A program made the position numbers and the translations under genes. A stretch of 64,000 nt of DNA, taken from NCBI GenBank assembly GCA_905183005.1, contig CAJJDO010000136.1, forward strand, positions 246,591-310,590, written 5' to 3'. This DNA is from Paramecium pentaurelia. Lineage: Eukaryota; Ciliophora; Oligohymenophorea; Peniculida; Parameciidae. The notes below the pieces were generated by a model. It was not told the DNA's origin, did no database searches, and saw nothing but the letters and a program-made list of their open reading frames with translations. Below, piece after piece: positions 24,801 through 37,073 of the stretch. Position 1 is the first letter of the stretch. The number at the start of each line of letters is the position of its first letter.

Positions 24801-26017
24801 AATTATAAATTTCAAATCAAAACTATTATTTTATAAATAAACCAAATATTTTAAAAACTTAAAGTATCTTTAAAAAACTAAAAAACAAAATCCAAACATA
24901 AATACAATATTAGTTTTTACAATTTTTTACTATGTTTTTTACCATTCTATCACTTATTAGAACTAAAATAACATCACATTACAACATACTTATCAGCATT
25001 ACACTATTAATAATAAACCAATCTATATTCTATGTTTAAAAATTTTTACATTAACTATTTTTAATTTTTAAAGAAGAAAGATAACAGAATGATTTATTTA
25101 TAGAACCAAATTAACTAATAATAAAGCAAAAATTAGAAAATTTATAACTTTTTATCTAGAATTTTTTAACTTTATTTAACAAGTTTAAATCAATTTTAAT
25201 AAAGGCTTTTTAAATATTTTTAAACTTTTTGCTCAAAATTTATAATTTTATCAAGTTCATTTTAATTTAAGTCCTAGATATCCCAATAGCTATAATAATC
25301 ATATTTTACAATGGGGCTATTATAATGATAAAAAGATTTTATATCTTGACTTAGATACTAAAAAGACTTTATAACTATTTATTTGCATCTTCAAACTCAG
25401 CAGTTCCTGCTCCTGCTCCTCCTACTCTCCCTTCATAACCTAAAGAATACCCTATTGCATTATTAATAGGAGAAGCTGGTGTTGGTAAAACATAAATATT
25501 AAACAAAATTAATGATTAAGAAATCTTGTAATATGAATTTTTAGAAACAAGTTCTTTCGATTTTAAAAATGATATTGAATAAAGGGAGATACAAATAAAA
25601 GAATTTTAAAGAATTTTTGATAGCAAACCAAATAAAGTGGCTACATTATTTATTGTTGTAAAATTTGAAAGAACAGATATAATGAAAAGATCAATATTAA
25701 ATATTTACCCATACTTTAAGAAGTTTTAGAGTTAAATAAGCTTAATTATTACTCATTTTGATTTAAGTGATGACCAGGAATAAGATAAAGTTGATTTATA
25801 AAGGGCTTTAAAAATTTTTAAATCAAAGTCAATTTTATTTGTTGGTCAGCAAACATCTAAAGAAGAATTAATTAGCTAAATAAAACGTTCAGATAGTTTA
25901 GTTTCTATTGAAAAAGACTATAAGTTTGATTTGACTGATACAATATTTGAAAAACCTGATGAAGAAGAAACAAAGGAGTTAAGGGATGCTTTATAACAAT
26001 TGGCGGCAAGAGCGTGA
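21884..26017 (+). CDS. giant tandem-repeat, membrane-associated P-loop GTPase (1377 aa)
   Basis: A single frame of 1378 codons with no intron, checked in the same phase at the start, within the repeat, at the P-loop and at the TGA. Regions in order: an acidic Asn/Gln/Glu-rich N-terminus (1-225); about 41 copies of a 17-residue acidic Gln-rich repeat beginning LEQQVESSEDQQ (about 226-922); a linker; hydrophobic segments at about 1011-1052 and 1117-1160 likely to be membrane helices; then a G domain. The G domain has GEAGVGKT (P-loop, about 1196), the block TLFIVVKFERTDIM and ITHFDLS in the NKxD-like G4 position. It resembles AIG1/IMAP or septin-like small GTPases. The classic DxxG is not obvious. 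It is related to the next gene. Function is unknown. Confidence 0.8.
22559..24649 (+). repeat. 51-bp tandem coding repeat, 37 identical units plus 4 diverged
   Basis: From 22712 to 24598 there are exactly 37 units of 51 bp, identical as read. Three diverged units precede them (22559-22711) and one follows (24599-24649). Each unit encodes 17 residues starting LEQQVESSEDQQ, with Gln positions fixed as TAG, TAA, TAA, CAA, CAA and TAA. Identity at synonymous sites means the array expanded or was homogenised recently. The length keeps the frame. There are no spacers, so it is not a CRISPR array. Confidence 0.97.
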
Positions 26018-26738
26018 ATTGATATTATATATTATTTTATTATTTTTATAATATATTTTGTGTTTTTTATTTTAAAACATATGTTTTCAATAATGTTATA
26101 TGATATACAACGAGTATTTAAAGAATTAGATATTTTAACTTACTTGAATTTATTGTAATGAGTATCGTTAGACTAACATATTTAGTTGTAAACTCTATCC
26201 TTAGGCATACAAGTTTTTAATCTTGTTGATAGTGAAATAAGGATCTTGGATGGATTCATATCTTAATGAAAAGAATTAATAATGAATAATTTCATCTTAA
26301 TAATGATCACATTTAATAACATATTTTCCAAAAATAAATCTTTTTCTAGTATTAGATTGATATTTAAAATAAGTAGTAGTGTTTAGATGTTTATGAATGC
26401 AAAAATAAAATATTAGAAAGTGGATTAACATTTTTTGAATATCAAAATTACTCTTTATTATTGAATATAGATGAGAATGCAAGTTTGCTTGATGTTTTAA
26501 AGGTTTTAAAATGATATGAATAATACATAAAAATGTTAACTGAAAATTATACTTAGACTTCATTAAACTATATATTTAGTATATTAATAATGCATTAACA
26601 ATAATTTGTCATAGATAAAAATTAAAATATATCCTAAATTATAATGAATTTAATTTGCTTAATAATATATTTTTCTAATTCTATTAGACTTTGACTATAA
26701 TAACATATATATCTACTATTTGGATTGCATAAATTAAG
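26018..26738. other. intergenic, no gene seen
   Basis: 721 bp between two related GTPase genes. Open stretches on the minus strand (26297-26563) look like chance ORFs of AT-rich DNA with no coding character. Confidence 0.45.
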
Positions 26739-27965
26739 ATGTTTAAAAAGAAATAAAGTCCAAAAACGAATGGTTGTCACCAATTATTTACATATAAAAG
26801 GACTACATAAATCAACACGATCCAATAGACTTATAATTATAACACTAATAACTAACCATAGTAAGCTATTTTCATAAGTAACTTGATGTAAAAACCACCT
26901 TACAATTAAATTATATATAAGAAATAGATAGTTTGTAAGCAATAAACTCATTGGAAACCTTTATAATAAACTATTTAAGAAAAAAATTGTAATTATTAGT
27001 ATTTTTGTAAGTATAATTAAATAAAAAGTTCAAATAATGTAATACCTTATGAGGAAACTACTAAAAATGTAAAGCCTAATTATTAAAATATTAAAAATGT
27101 AGTTCCTAATGATTAAAATGCTCAAGATTTAATAACTAATGATGGAAATGCTAAAGATTTAATAACTAATGATGGAAATGCTAAAGATTTAATAACTAAT
27201 GATGAAAATGCTAAAGATTTAATAACTAATGATGAAAATGCTAAAGATTTAATAACTAATGATGAAACTATTAATCAAAAAATTTCCAATGATTTTAATA
27301 ATATGACAATTAGTAATCAATCTTTTAATACATCTACTTTTAGTTCTGAAGAATTTTGTGAAGAAACAATTCCTTTGTCACTTATTATAGGCTAGGCAGG
27401 CAACGGGAAAACATAAATAATGAGGAAGATTTTTGATGAAGATGTAAGAATTCAACTTTTTAAACCTATATTATAAGAATAATTGAGATATTATTTTGTT
27501 GATACTTCATCGTTTGATTTTGATTCAGATTATGATTCAAGAGAAGAACAGATTGAAAATTATAAGAATTTGCTTAGAGAATATCCAAATAGAGTTAGAT
27601 CAATTTTGATAGTAGTGAACTTTGAGAGAACAGATTTAATGAAAAAAAAAGTCATAAATATTAATAAATACTTTTCAAAATTTAAAAACTTGTTTACTCT
27701 CGTAATAACTAAGTTTAATTTGAGTGAAGATATTTAAAGAGATAAGGAACAACTAAAGCAAAGTTTTAAATTTTTGTAAGCCTAAAACATTATATTTGTT
27801 GGTGATGATACAAAAAAATAAAAATTATTGAAAGATTTAAGAGCAAAGAGTTTACCGCGTTTAGAGGATGGTTACGAATTTAATTCAGTTGACACGTTAT
27901 TTGAAGAGGAAGATGAAGAAGAATTAAAAAAATTATAGAATGACTTACTAAAGAAATTTAATTGA
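26739..27965 (+). CDS. P-loop GTPase-like protein related to the repeat GTPase (408 aa)
   Basis: An intronless ORF of 409 codons. The first 125 residues are basic and Gln/Asn-rich. Then come five 10-residue repeats (AKDLITNDGN type) and a Ser/Thr/Asn-rich linker. The G domain (from about 210) has GQAGNGKT at about residue 218, a DTSSFDFDSD segment in the switch region, the block SILIVVNFERTDLM and ITKFNLS in the G4 position. The block is shared almost word for word with the 1377-residue neighbour (IVVKFERTDIM), so the two G domains are paralogs. The tail is acidic (EEEDEEELKKL). There is no membrane segment. Function is unknown; members of the closest known families bind GTP on intracellular membranes. 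Confidence 0.8.
27117..27266 (+). repeat. 30-bp tandem coding repeat, 5 units
   Basis: Five in-frame copies of a 30-bp unit beginning aatgct(a/c)aagattt, encoding NAKDLITNDG/E. The last three units differ from the first two at one codon (GAA for GGA). Four of the units recur in the duplicated segment at 28341-28460. Confidence 0.95.
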
Positions 27966-29532
27966 TCTCTATTATAAATATCATTAATATTTAGCAGTTT
28001 ATTTGTTTTAAAGTTCTTAAAAATACAAATTGAGTCATTTTTTAGTTTTATTAACACAATCATAATTAATATCTAATAGAAAATTTAGTTCCATTGTTAA
28101 TTATTATTATTAAATAATATAAATATAATAGATACATCACAGATGAACACTGAAGTAGATTCTTTTATCATCATTATTTTTCTAGATTTAACGGATTAAT
28201 GATAGTTTTCAAGAAAAATTAAGTATTAAAATCTTTAGATACACAATCAGTAAGAATAAGGCAGTAGATTATTCCAAATACGAATAACGAACCTACACTA
28301 TATTCAAGATAAAAAAATAGACATTAAAACAACATAAANAAATGCTAAAGATTTAATAACTAATGATGGAAATGCTAAAGATTTAATAACTAATGATGAA
28401 AATGCTAAAGATTTAATAACTAATGATGAAAATGCTAAAGATTTAATAACTAATGATGAAACTATTAATCAAAAAATTTCCAATGATTTTAATAATATGA
28501 CAATTAGTAATCAATCTTTTAATACATCTACTTTTAGTTCTGAAGAATTTTGTGAAGAAACAATTCCTTTGTCACTTATTATAGGCTAGGCAGGCAACGG
28601 GAAAACATAAATAATGAGGAAGATTTTTGATGAAGATGTAAGAATTCAACTTTTTAAACCTATATTATAAGAATAATTGAGATATTATTTTGTTGATACT
28701 TCATCGTTTGATTTTGATTCAGATTATGATTCAAGAGAAGAACAGATTGAAAATTATAAGAATTTGCTTAGAGAATATCCAAATAGAGTTAGATCAATTT
28801 TGATAGTAGTGAACTTTGAGAGAACAGATTTAATGAAAAAAAAAGTCATAAATATTAATAAATACTTTTCAAAATTTAAAAACTTGTTTACTCTCGTAAT
28901 AACTAAGTTTAATTTGAGTGAAGATATTTAAAGAGATAAGGAACAACTAAAGCAAAGTTTTAAATTTTTGTAAGCCTAAAACATTATATTTGTTGGTGAT
29001 GATACAAAAAAATAAAAATTATTGAAAGATTTAAGAGCAAAGAGTTTACCGCGTTTAGAGGATGGTTACGAATTTAATTCAGTTGACACGTTATTTGAAG
29101 AGGAAGATGAAGAAGAATTAAAAAAATTATAGAATGACTTACTAAAGAAATTTAATTGATCTCTATTATAAATATCATTAATATTTAGCAGTTTATTTGT
29201 TTTAAAGTTCTTAAAAATACAAATTGAGTCATTTTTTAGTTTTATTAACACAATCATAATTAATATCTAATAGAAAATTTAGTTCCATTGTTAATTATTA
29301 TTATTAAATAATATAAATATAATAGATACATCACAGATGAACACTGAAGTAGATTCTTTTATCATCATTATTTTTCTAGATTTAACGGATTAATGATAGT
29401 TTTCAAGAAAAATTAAGTATTAAAATCTTTAGATACACAATCAGTAAGAATAAGGCAGTAGATTATTCCAAATACGAATAACGAACCTACACTATATTCA
29501 AGATAAAAAAATAGACATTAAAACAACATAAA
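27146..29532. repeat. identical 1193-bp segments flanking a single N (28339), likely unmerged contig ends
   Basis: Bases 27146-28338 and 28340-29532 read the same throughout, offset by 1194. The first copy ends exactly at the N and the second begins exactly after it, inside the 30-bp repeat. This is what two overlapping contig ends look like when they are joined with a placeholder rather than merged. The identity covers coding, 3'UTR and intergenic sequence without a difference. Confidence 0.85.
28341..29159 (+). CDS. second copy of the GTPase C-terminal part, 5' truncated (probable assembly duplicate)
   Basis: This repeats the last 273 codons of the 408-residue GTPase (from the second 10-residue repeat to the TGA at 29157-29159) without a change. 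It has no start codon or N-terminal region of its own, because the sequence to its left is an N. It is probably not a separate gene but the same locus represented twice. If real, it would be a fresh 5'-truncated tandem duplicate. Confidence 0.6.
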
Positions 29533-29598
29533 TAAATAAGATATCTTAATAAATCTATTAAATATTAGAGAAATCAAAACTAAATTTAACAATCATCA

Positions 29599-31044
29599 TC
29601 ATTCATTAAGTACTACTCCTAAAAATATGTAACTATCACCAATAGTGATCTCATTAAGTCTAAAGAATTCTATAAAGGAATTTGAAATGTCTTTTTTAAG
29701 ATTCTGATTGAATGAAGGCAGAAGTGTACCAACTAGAGAGGTTTGAGTTTGCATAATTCTTAATTATTGAACAGATAAGAGTTCACCTGAAGATTCATCG
29801 ATATCTATAATTTTAACAAGCATGACTGAAGCTGCAAAGAGTTCTGGTGATTTATTATAGATTTTAACAATTATACTTAATGAAACTTCAGCTGTTTGAG
29901 CAATTACACAAGATTTACAATCAGCCTTATTACTAAGGTAATTATTGGAATCATTATCTACAATGAAGTCCATCATAACATCATTTCTCCAAGTATAAAT
30001 GGATGGTAATTCATTTGGAATTCAAAAATGTTATTTCAATTAGAGTATAATATACATTTATTATTCTGCTGTTTATCTATAAATAAGTATATAGATTCAT
30101 TTATCTAGTCCATAAGCATCATAAAAGTCAGGTATGATAAGCTTAATTCCAAAAGTAGTTAATTATATTAGCAGATCAAAATTGTCCAACTTGGAATTAT
30201 CTAGTGTTAGATCTAATTTTTGCTGTCTATTAATAGCCAAAGTAATTGATCAATAATGTTAATACCAATAATTAGTTCTAATGCTTGTTTGAAGTTTACT
30301 CTATTTGGTAAGCTACCAGTATCAAAAATGGGACCGTAATTACTAGTTTCTACATTTTCTATTTGAATATCTAATTGAAGGCTCATAAAAGGAGTTTATC
30401 CATAGATAACAGAAGGTTGTTGAGTAATATGTGTAATCATCAAATTATTAGGTCATTTGTAATTTTGATTTATAAAAAAACTCCTAAAGCTGGTGAAGCA
30501 ACTTAGACAATAATCTTTTTGGTTCTCTTTATAATCATGAGATTTAGAAGATCAACAAAGGAATATTGACATTATCCAAGATGAATTACATATTTGTTAA
30601 GGTAATAGAAACATATTTAATAATTGATTTGATACCCTTAAAATATTAAAGTTGATATTACCATAATCTTTTGGAAGCAGAAGGATCAAATTAAATGACT
30701 AAGCTAAAATTTATTTTATATAATCTAATGGTTTTAAATTATTATAAATATACAATAAAGTGTAAAAGCATCATCCCATTTTAGATTCCGTTCTTATAAA
30801 TAGACTTCATTGATTTCTAGTTCCTTTTTACCAATAAGGGGAAATGATTGATTCAACTGTTTATCAAGTGGAAAATGAGCCCTCTAGATAAGAGATATAT
30901 TTTGGTTTAAGGAAGGGCTGTTTGAAACTATTAATTAGGTTGAAATCTAGAGCAGCTTTGCATTCGGGTTTGTGATTTGCTCTCACCAAAAAACAACACT
31001 GCAAATAATATGATATTTATAAATATGATGTCATTATTCATCAT
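29599..31044 (-). pseudogene. unresolved gene or pseudogene downstream of RPC1
   Basis: Several protein-like segments on the minus strand cannot be joined into one model by GT-AG micro-introns. The last one (about 30005-29599) is solid and ends at TGA 29599: DFIVDNDSNNYLSNKADCKS, then SLSIIVKIYNKSPELFAASV and a hydrophobic end. Upstream pieces include DKQLNQSFPLIGKKELEINE and PSVIYGQTPFMSLQLDIQI. At the 5' end a signal-peptide-like start (NDIIFINIILFAVLFF) begins with an ATG that overlaps the RPC1 stop (ATGA). In-frame TGAs without a nearby splice pair suggest frameshifts: a decaying gene or sequence errors. I do not recognise the family. Confidence 0.45.
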
Positions 31045-34000
31045 TTGGAAGCAAACAAAAACTTCTATTGATTGAGTGAACTCTCCATGATTATATTTTC
31101 TTTAACAGGGAACATCAAATCAAACATTCCAGTTCCTTGAGGCACATTCTATCCAATAATTACCCTTTGAGATGCACCATTCATTGAATCCTATTTGCCT
31201 TAGATAGCTGCATTAAAAAAGACATCCATAGTTTTTTCAAAGGAAGCAAGCATTAGGGTAGAATTCTTTAATTAATCTATTCCTTATCTTGTGAATCCAA
31301 GGATTCTTCCTAAATTTGATCAAAATTACATAAATACCTTTGAATGTCATCAATTCAGCCAACAACAGAATGTGTCTTATATCAATAGAAATACTATGAC
31401 TTTACATGGTTGTGTACACTTCATTGACAATACTCTATCTAGCAGCTTCAATTCCAAGAGCACTTTGAATCTCCATTATATGATTACTGACAGTTCTTTT
31501 CCAATCAATATTATCTAATCGTAGAATCTCTTTGAATCCAATACCCGATGCAAATAATCTAGCTTCTCCCTTAACATTTTCGTTATCATCCTTATCTGTA
31601 ACTTAGATGACAGTTTATTGAATGTTTGAACAACCATATATATGCAATTTCAAAAGTTTACGTTATAATTCTTTGATCAAAAATAGTAAATTATCTGATT
31701 ATTTTTTCTTAGGATTTTTTCTGACTGCAATTCTAATAATTTTCTTATCATATTTAACATCATCAAGTGGTAACTTTAATTCTTTTAAAATCAAATCACA
31801 CACATATTTAGTAGTAACAAATTCTAATTTTAATTGTGTTAAACAATGTAAATCTAATTCTAATTCAATATAGCATTTATCTGCTGTATAAATTTCATCC
31901 ATTCTTTTTAATATTTACATCAATTTAGTTTACTCTATTTGTATATTTACATTTTAAGCTTATTAAGCAGATTATAGAACTGCATGATGTGCATATTAAT
32001 ATTGAGGATCTCGTGACTTAGCAAATAATTTAGCATGTTCCATAATCTAGCGACTTATTAATTTAACATTGATTTAAGGTGTTTTGATGTCTTTACTAGC
32101 ATTAATAATTTCATTTAAACGAGGAACACCCTATGTAATTGACATTCCTGCAACACCAGCAGAGTGAAAGGTTTTTAAAGTCATTTGAGTAGCTGGTTCA
32201 CCAATTGATTGAGACGTTATTGGTCCTACACTAGTACCAGGTGCCATAACCATACTTAAGAATCTTTCCATCCAACTTCTAATAAACCATTACAATTATT
32301 TTTCAGAAACTAATTAATTTGTATTCTAAAATAATGCTAATACTCTCTTTTTCTCTTTTTCATAAGTAGCTTCATAATTTTCTAAGAATTTCTTATGTCT
32401 CTCTTCAATTATCATAAATAATTCATTTAATTTCATCAACATATCACCTTTACACAATAATATTTGATTCTTTCTAAGTACTGTAAATGAATTAGTGAAA
32501 ATATTTTATAGTTTAATAACTTCTTTTGCATCTTCCACAGCTAGAGGATCTAATCCATCTTCTCCATATCTAAATTAAACAATCTCTTTAGTATCACATG
32601 AACGTACTGTTAAATCATAAGCAATATGTAAATCTTCAAGCATTTTTACTAATCTACGTTACATATATCCAGTAGTAGCTGTTTTAACTGCTGTATCTGT
32701 CAATCCTTCTCTACCAGCCATATTATGAAAATAAAATTCAATTGCATCCATTCCTGTATAAAAACTATTCTTAACAAATCCTTTGGCTTTTGGATGTAAG
32801 ATATCTAAATTAGGATAGCGATCTCCACAATCTTTGAAATGTGGTAGTGTACGCCCTGTAAATCCTTCTGGAACTCTCTTTCCTGATATAACTTATTATC
32901 CAACACAACCAATCATTTAAGCTACATTCACATTACTACCCTTTGCACCACACAAATACATAATCAATACTTTATTATCACTCTTCAATTATTCTTAACA
33001 TTTTGAACCCACTTACTCTCTTACATCTGATAGTGTCTTATTTACTTTAGCTTCTAATGTTTATTCAACTGTCAATCCAGGATCAGCATCAATAGCACTT
33101 CTTTAATAATGTTTACATTGTAAGTAACTCTATTCAGTATTTTAAGTTATCTATTCTATTAATGATTTAGGTGCCATCACATCTCCAATACCTATAGTCA
33201 TTCCATAATGTGATATCCATCTGGAAGACAATTTAGCAAATCTTTACATAACTGATGCTGCTATTTAAGTAGAATTATCTCTAATAAGTGCATAGAATAA
33301 TCCTAATTTTGAAGCTCCTAATACTTTTTTACCAATATTTCCACAAACCAATTCACATTTATCAAATATTACATATCCATCACCAGGATCCATCCATAAA
33401 TAATCCAATTTTCCTTTAAATGCATTACTTTCTTTGACTTCTAAATTTAATACTAATCTAGTTTTTCTATTAGGTACAAGTAATGAATTAATTACTTATT
33501 TACCTGTCCATAATTATTTTGGTTTTAATATAGTTGGAGCTGGTAAATCTATTTATTCATTTGAATCAGAAAAGGCTGCACAAAATTACATAAATTATTC
33601 TCTTGAATAAAAGACATCTTTATTTGTTATCAACCAAGCTGTAGTAAGAAAATCTTAAAGTAAACAAACAAGAGATTCACCACTCTTAATAGTTTTGAGA
33701 TTCTTTTTAACATCCATTAAAATTAATGCTTCTGATCTTGCTTCATATGTTTATGGTAAATGTATATTCATTTCATCTCCATCAAAATCAGCATTAAATG
33801 GAGTACATACACATTCATTAAATCTAAGAGTATGCCATTTATCAACTCTAGCTCTGAATGCCATCATAGATATTCTATGCAATGATGGTTAACGATTAAA
33901 AATAACAATATCTTCTGATAATAAATGTCTATCAACAACATCTCCAATCTATAATTTATATGCTAAATGTGCTCTTCTTGCAAATAATAAATTATAATTG

Positions 34001-35230
34001 ACTCCTCCTAATTTAACAAATTTAGCTCCTGGATATATAGATGGTCCATTTAATACATATTATCTCATCTTTTGAATATTCAAAGCAGTAACAGTTTCAG
34101 GTACAGTCAAAATACATGCAATATGTTATGGAATAGTAACTTAATCAATAGCTAAATTAGGATCTGGAGAGATGACTGAACGTGCAGTAAATTCTGCTCT
34201 TTTACCTGATAGATTACCTCTCAATCTTCCTCTTTTACCTTTAAGTCTTTGATAAATTCCACGTATATCTACTTTTCCATCTTTACTTGAGAATTGTGGT
34301 AAACGAGGTGTTTCACTATTGAAATAATGAAAATAATGTGCTTGTGTTAGAAATTATGTCTTAAGAATAGACATTCCATCTTTTCCTTCTTTAATTTATT
34401 TCTGTAATAAATCATTATGATAGAGTATAGTTTTCAATTTCATAGTCAAATCATCCTCATCTGCTTTTGTAGTATTACTTAACATTTTACTAGGTCTTAT
34501 ATTATTTGGAGGAGCAGGTATTATGGAAGTGAGTAGATCAGATAAATCATTTAAGAAAGGATTAATACAAAACAAGAATTAATGTTATTTTGGAATGTTT
34601 ATAAATTGATTCCATGCATATAATGCATTAATATCCATAGTATCTAATATAATCTTACCTGCATCACCTTTAGCTAATTTCTTAGCTTCCCCAATCTATT
34701 CACAAAAGCAATGAGGACATTATTTATTAGATCGACATTTTTTTAAAACCTTCTTGAATACTTTTAATTATGCATTATATGATCGTGTTTATATACAATG
34801 AATCATTTTTTAGGTTAATTGATTTATTTCATCGGATGTTAATCTTATTTGACCACATTTCTAGAGAATTCTAAATAATTTTATACATAACATAAACATT
34901 TCAAACACTTTACAACATGAGTAAAAAAACCCAAATGATAGATTGGCAATTATAATGGTATATACCCAAAATGTCCAGGACATTCATTCAATAAAGTACA
35001 ACTATTGCATTAAGTATCACGCAAACTTTAACCCATACGTAAATCAAGTGGTCCATGTTCAATATTCTTCCCTGTCATTTTATCATAATTCTTATCTCTA
35101 AAGATTTTGACTTCTGCTAAATTGATAGCATCTTGTGGAGATAATATTGAATATTGCAATCCTCCTCTATATATATTATAAATGATAAATTTTACATCTT
35201 TCTCTTCATATCATGTAATTTAATGTACAT
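31041..35230 (-). CDS. POLR3A: RNA polymerase III largest subunit, RPC1 (1368 aa)
   Basis: Three introns (29, 26 and 28 nt) give 1369 codons, near the 1390 of human RPC1. Landmarks in order: the N-terminal zinc clamp (SLRDTQCNSCTLLNECPGHF, then KCLKCLCY and KCG), the lid/rudder region (RLKGKRGRLRGNLSGKR), IFNRQPSLHR, the catalytic NADFDGDEMN about residue 460 that holds Mg2+, the bridge/trigger region (GREGLTDTAVKTATTGYMQR, then IGEPATQMTLKTFHSAGVAG) and the C-terminal SIDIRHILLLAELMTFKG. GVPRLNEIINASKDIKTP and CGEDGLDP-like text match Pol III rather than Pol I or II, and there is no heptad CTD. The start is uncertain by a few codons (35230 or 35209). Pol III makes tRNA, 5S and U6 RNA. Confidence 0.95.
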
Positions 35231-35307
35231 CTTTGATGAAAGAATATAAAAAATTTTAATATTAATAAAAAATGAATTCACATTTGTAAATAAAGAGAGA
35301 ATAATTT

Positions 35308-36929
35308 ATGGTTCAGATTAGAAAGTAGGCTAGAGAAGAGATATTTTCTAAGAAAAGACAATCAAACATTATTCAAAATGAAGAATTGTTGTAAAAATGC
35401 AATCCTGATGAGATAATTAATTTTATATATCAGACTAATTTAGAGTAAGATTTTAAAAATTTGGCTAAATTGTTAAAATAATACAATATGAATTATTTAA
35501 AATTGTTGGAAGAATAAGATTTAAATGATTTGTTTATTTTGAATTAATTTATTACTCATTTTAGTACTAATATGAATGGATTAAAATTATTCTTTGATAT
35601 AATTCAAATGAATGATATTCCATTAGAATTCAATTTAACATCAGATAGGTTGATGTGTATAAATTAAGTATTGGTAATATTGATTAATTTTACATATTTG
35701 GATAGAAAGGATATAATTGAGAATTTATTGTAAAATGATTTGATCAATATCCTATTGAAGAATTTATTGAGTAGAATGATATAAACTGACAAGATTCAGA
35801 TTAATTTTGATAGATGGTGTGAGATTCTTGAAAGCGTAATCAATCTATACTATGAATTTTTCAGATTTGTCTTATTTTGATAAACATCTAATTTGAATTG
35901 GATAATCGAAATGTTTTGTTATTTAGAGAAGAAATACTTAGATCACAATTATTTAGAATTTGGTCAAAAATATATCCAAAAAATCCAATAGCAAAATAAT
36001 GGAAAGCCATTCTATTATTGGAATGTAAATTATTTGAATCTAATGAAATTGATTTAACAAACATTCCTCATTATAATGTATATAATTTAATTCATATTAA
36101 GTTTAATTGCATAATCTCATAATGCACATATCTAATAGATAAAGTTTAAATGGATGATGATAATATTTATAAAAGAGTTTTAGAGATATTGTAAAAATTA
36201 TCTGGATTTAAAGTCACTTCTGCTTTAACCTTGACTTTAAGTAAATTTGTTTGGGAGAAGATTCTTAAATTGAATTTATTTCCAAATAAAATCTATTCAA
36301 TTTTCACCAATTTCCTTAATGAAAAAGATGATGATCATTACATTCTTCAATATTTGATTGACATTGGTTTAATTGAATCTATGATCAATAGATTATCAAA
36401 TCTTGGAGATGTATCACTAATTGAAATAATCTATAAATGTTTTAATAACATTATTTACTATCCTCATGCTTATATTGTTGAAAAAGCAATCTTAATTTTC
36501 GTGCCATTCCTACATAATTACTTTAATCAATCTTAACTTCTTAAATAAGAAATTTGTATAGAATACTTATATCTATTATAAAATCTAATAATTCATCAAC
36601 AATTATCAGATTATTATTTGAATGAGATATTCATCAATCTTGATTGTTTAAAATATATTAGTGAGATGTAATTTGTTATCATATTTTAATATAGGTTACT
36701 CATGTGTACATACTTAACTAAATAAATAGCTGAATTATTTATTAATTTTCAAAGATTGCCAGAATAATTTAAATTAATTATATTATAGAAAGTGGATAAT
36801 TATGATTTTGTGGAAATTCTAAATAATCAAACATCAATAAGTAAGGATGATGGATGTATAAATTTAATATTGAATTTAATATAATTATGGGAGTAAAGTG
36901 ATTCTGAAATAAATATTCCTTAATTTTGA
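35308..36929 (+). CDS. importin-alpha-like protein, divergent (530 aa)
   Basis: One 29-nt intron; 531 codons. The N-terminus QIRKQAREEIFSKKRQ is a short importin-beta-binding type basic motif (R/K-K-x-x-R-E-E), and the rest is all-helical and armadillo-like, with about 10 hydrophobic helix pairs. The usual W-x3-N cargo-binding pattern is poorly kept (NKIYSIFTNFL, IEIIYKCFNNIIYYP). It probably belongs to the karyopherin-alpha family that carries NLS proteins into the nucleus, but as a fast-evolving member. Ciliates have two different nuclei and use specialised importin alphas for each; whether this is such a form is inference. It is divergent from RPC1, with 77 bp between the starts. Confidence 0.65.
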
Positions 36930-37073
36930 TATATATATATATATAACTTATAATTAAGAATAAATAAAATTTATAATCATGTAACTTAGAAAAGAAAGAA
37001 TCCATTATCATGGTAAAACCAATAAAGATCTAAAGTAAAACCATAATTTATATACATTAGATATATATCCAAG

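Noticed and set aside
28341..29159. True recent tandem gene duplication
   Set aside because: Total identity including non-coding DNA, missing 5' end and the N at the junction fit an assembly overlap better.
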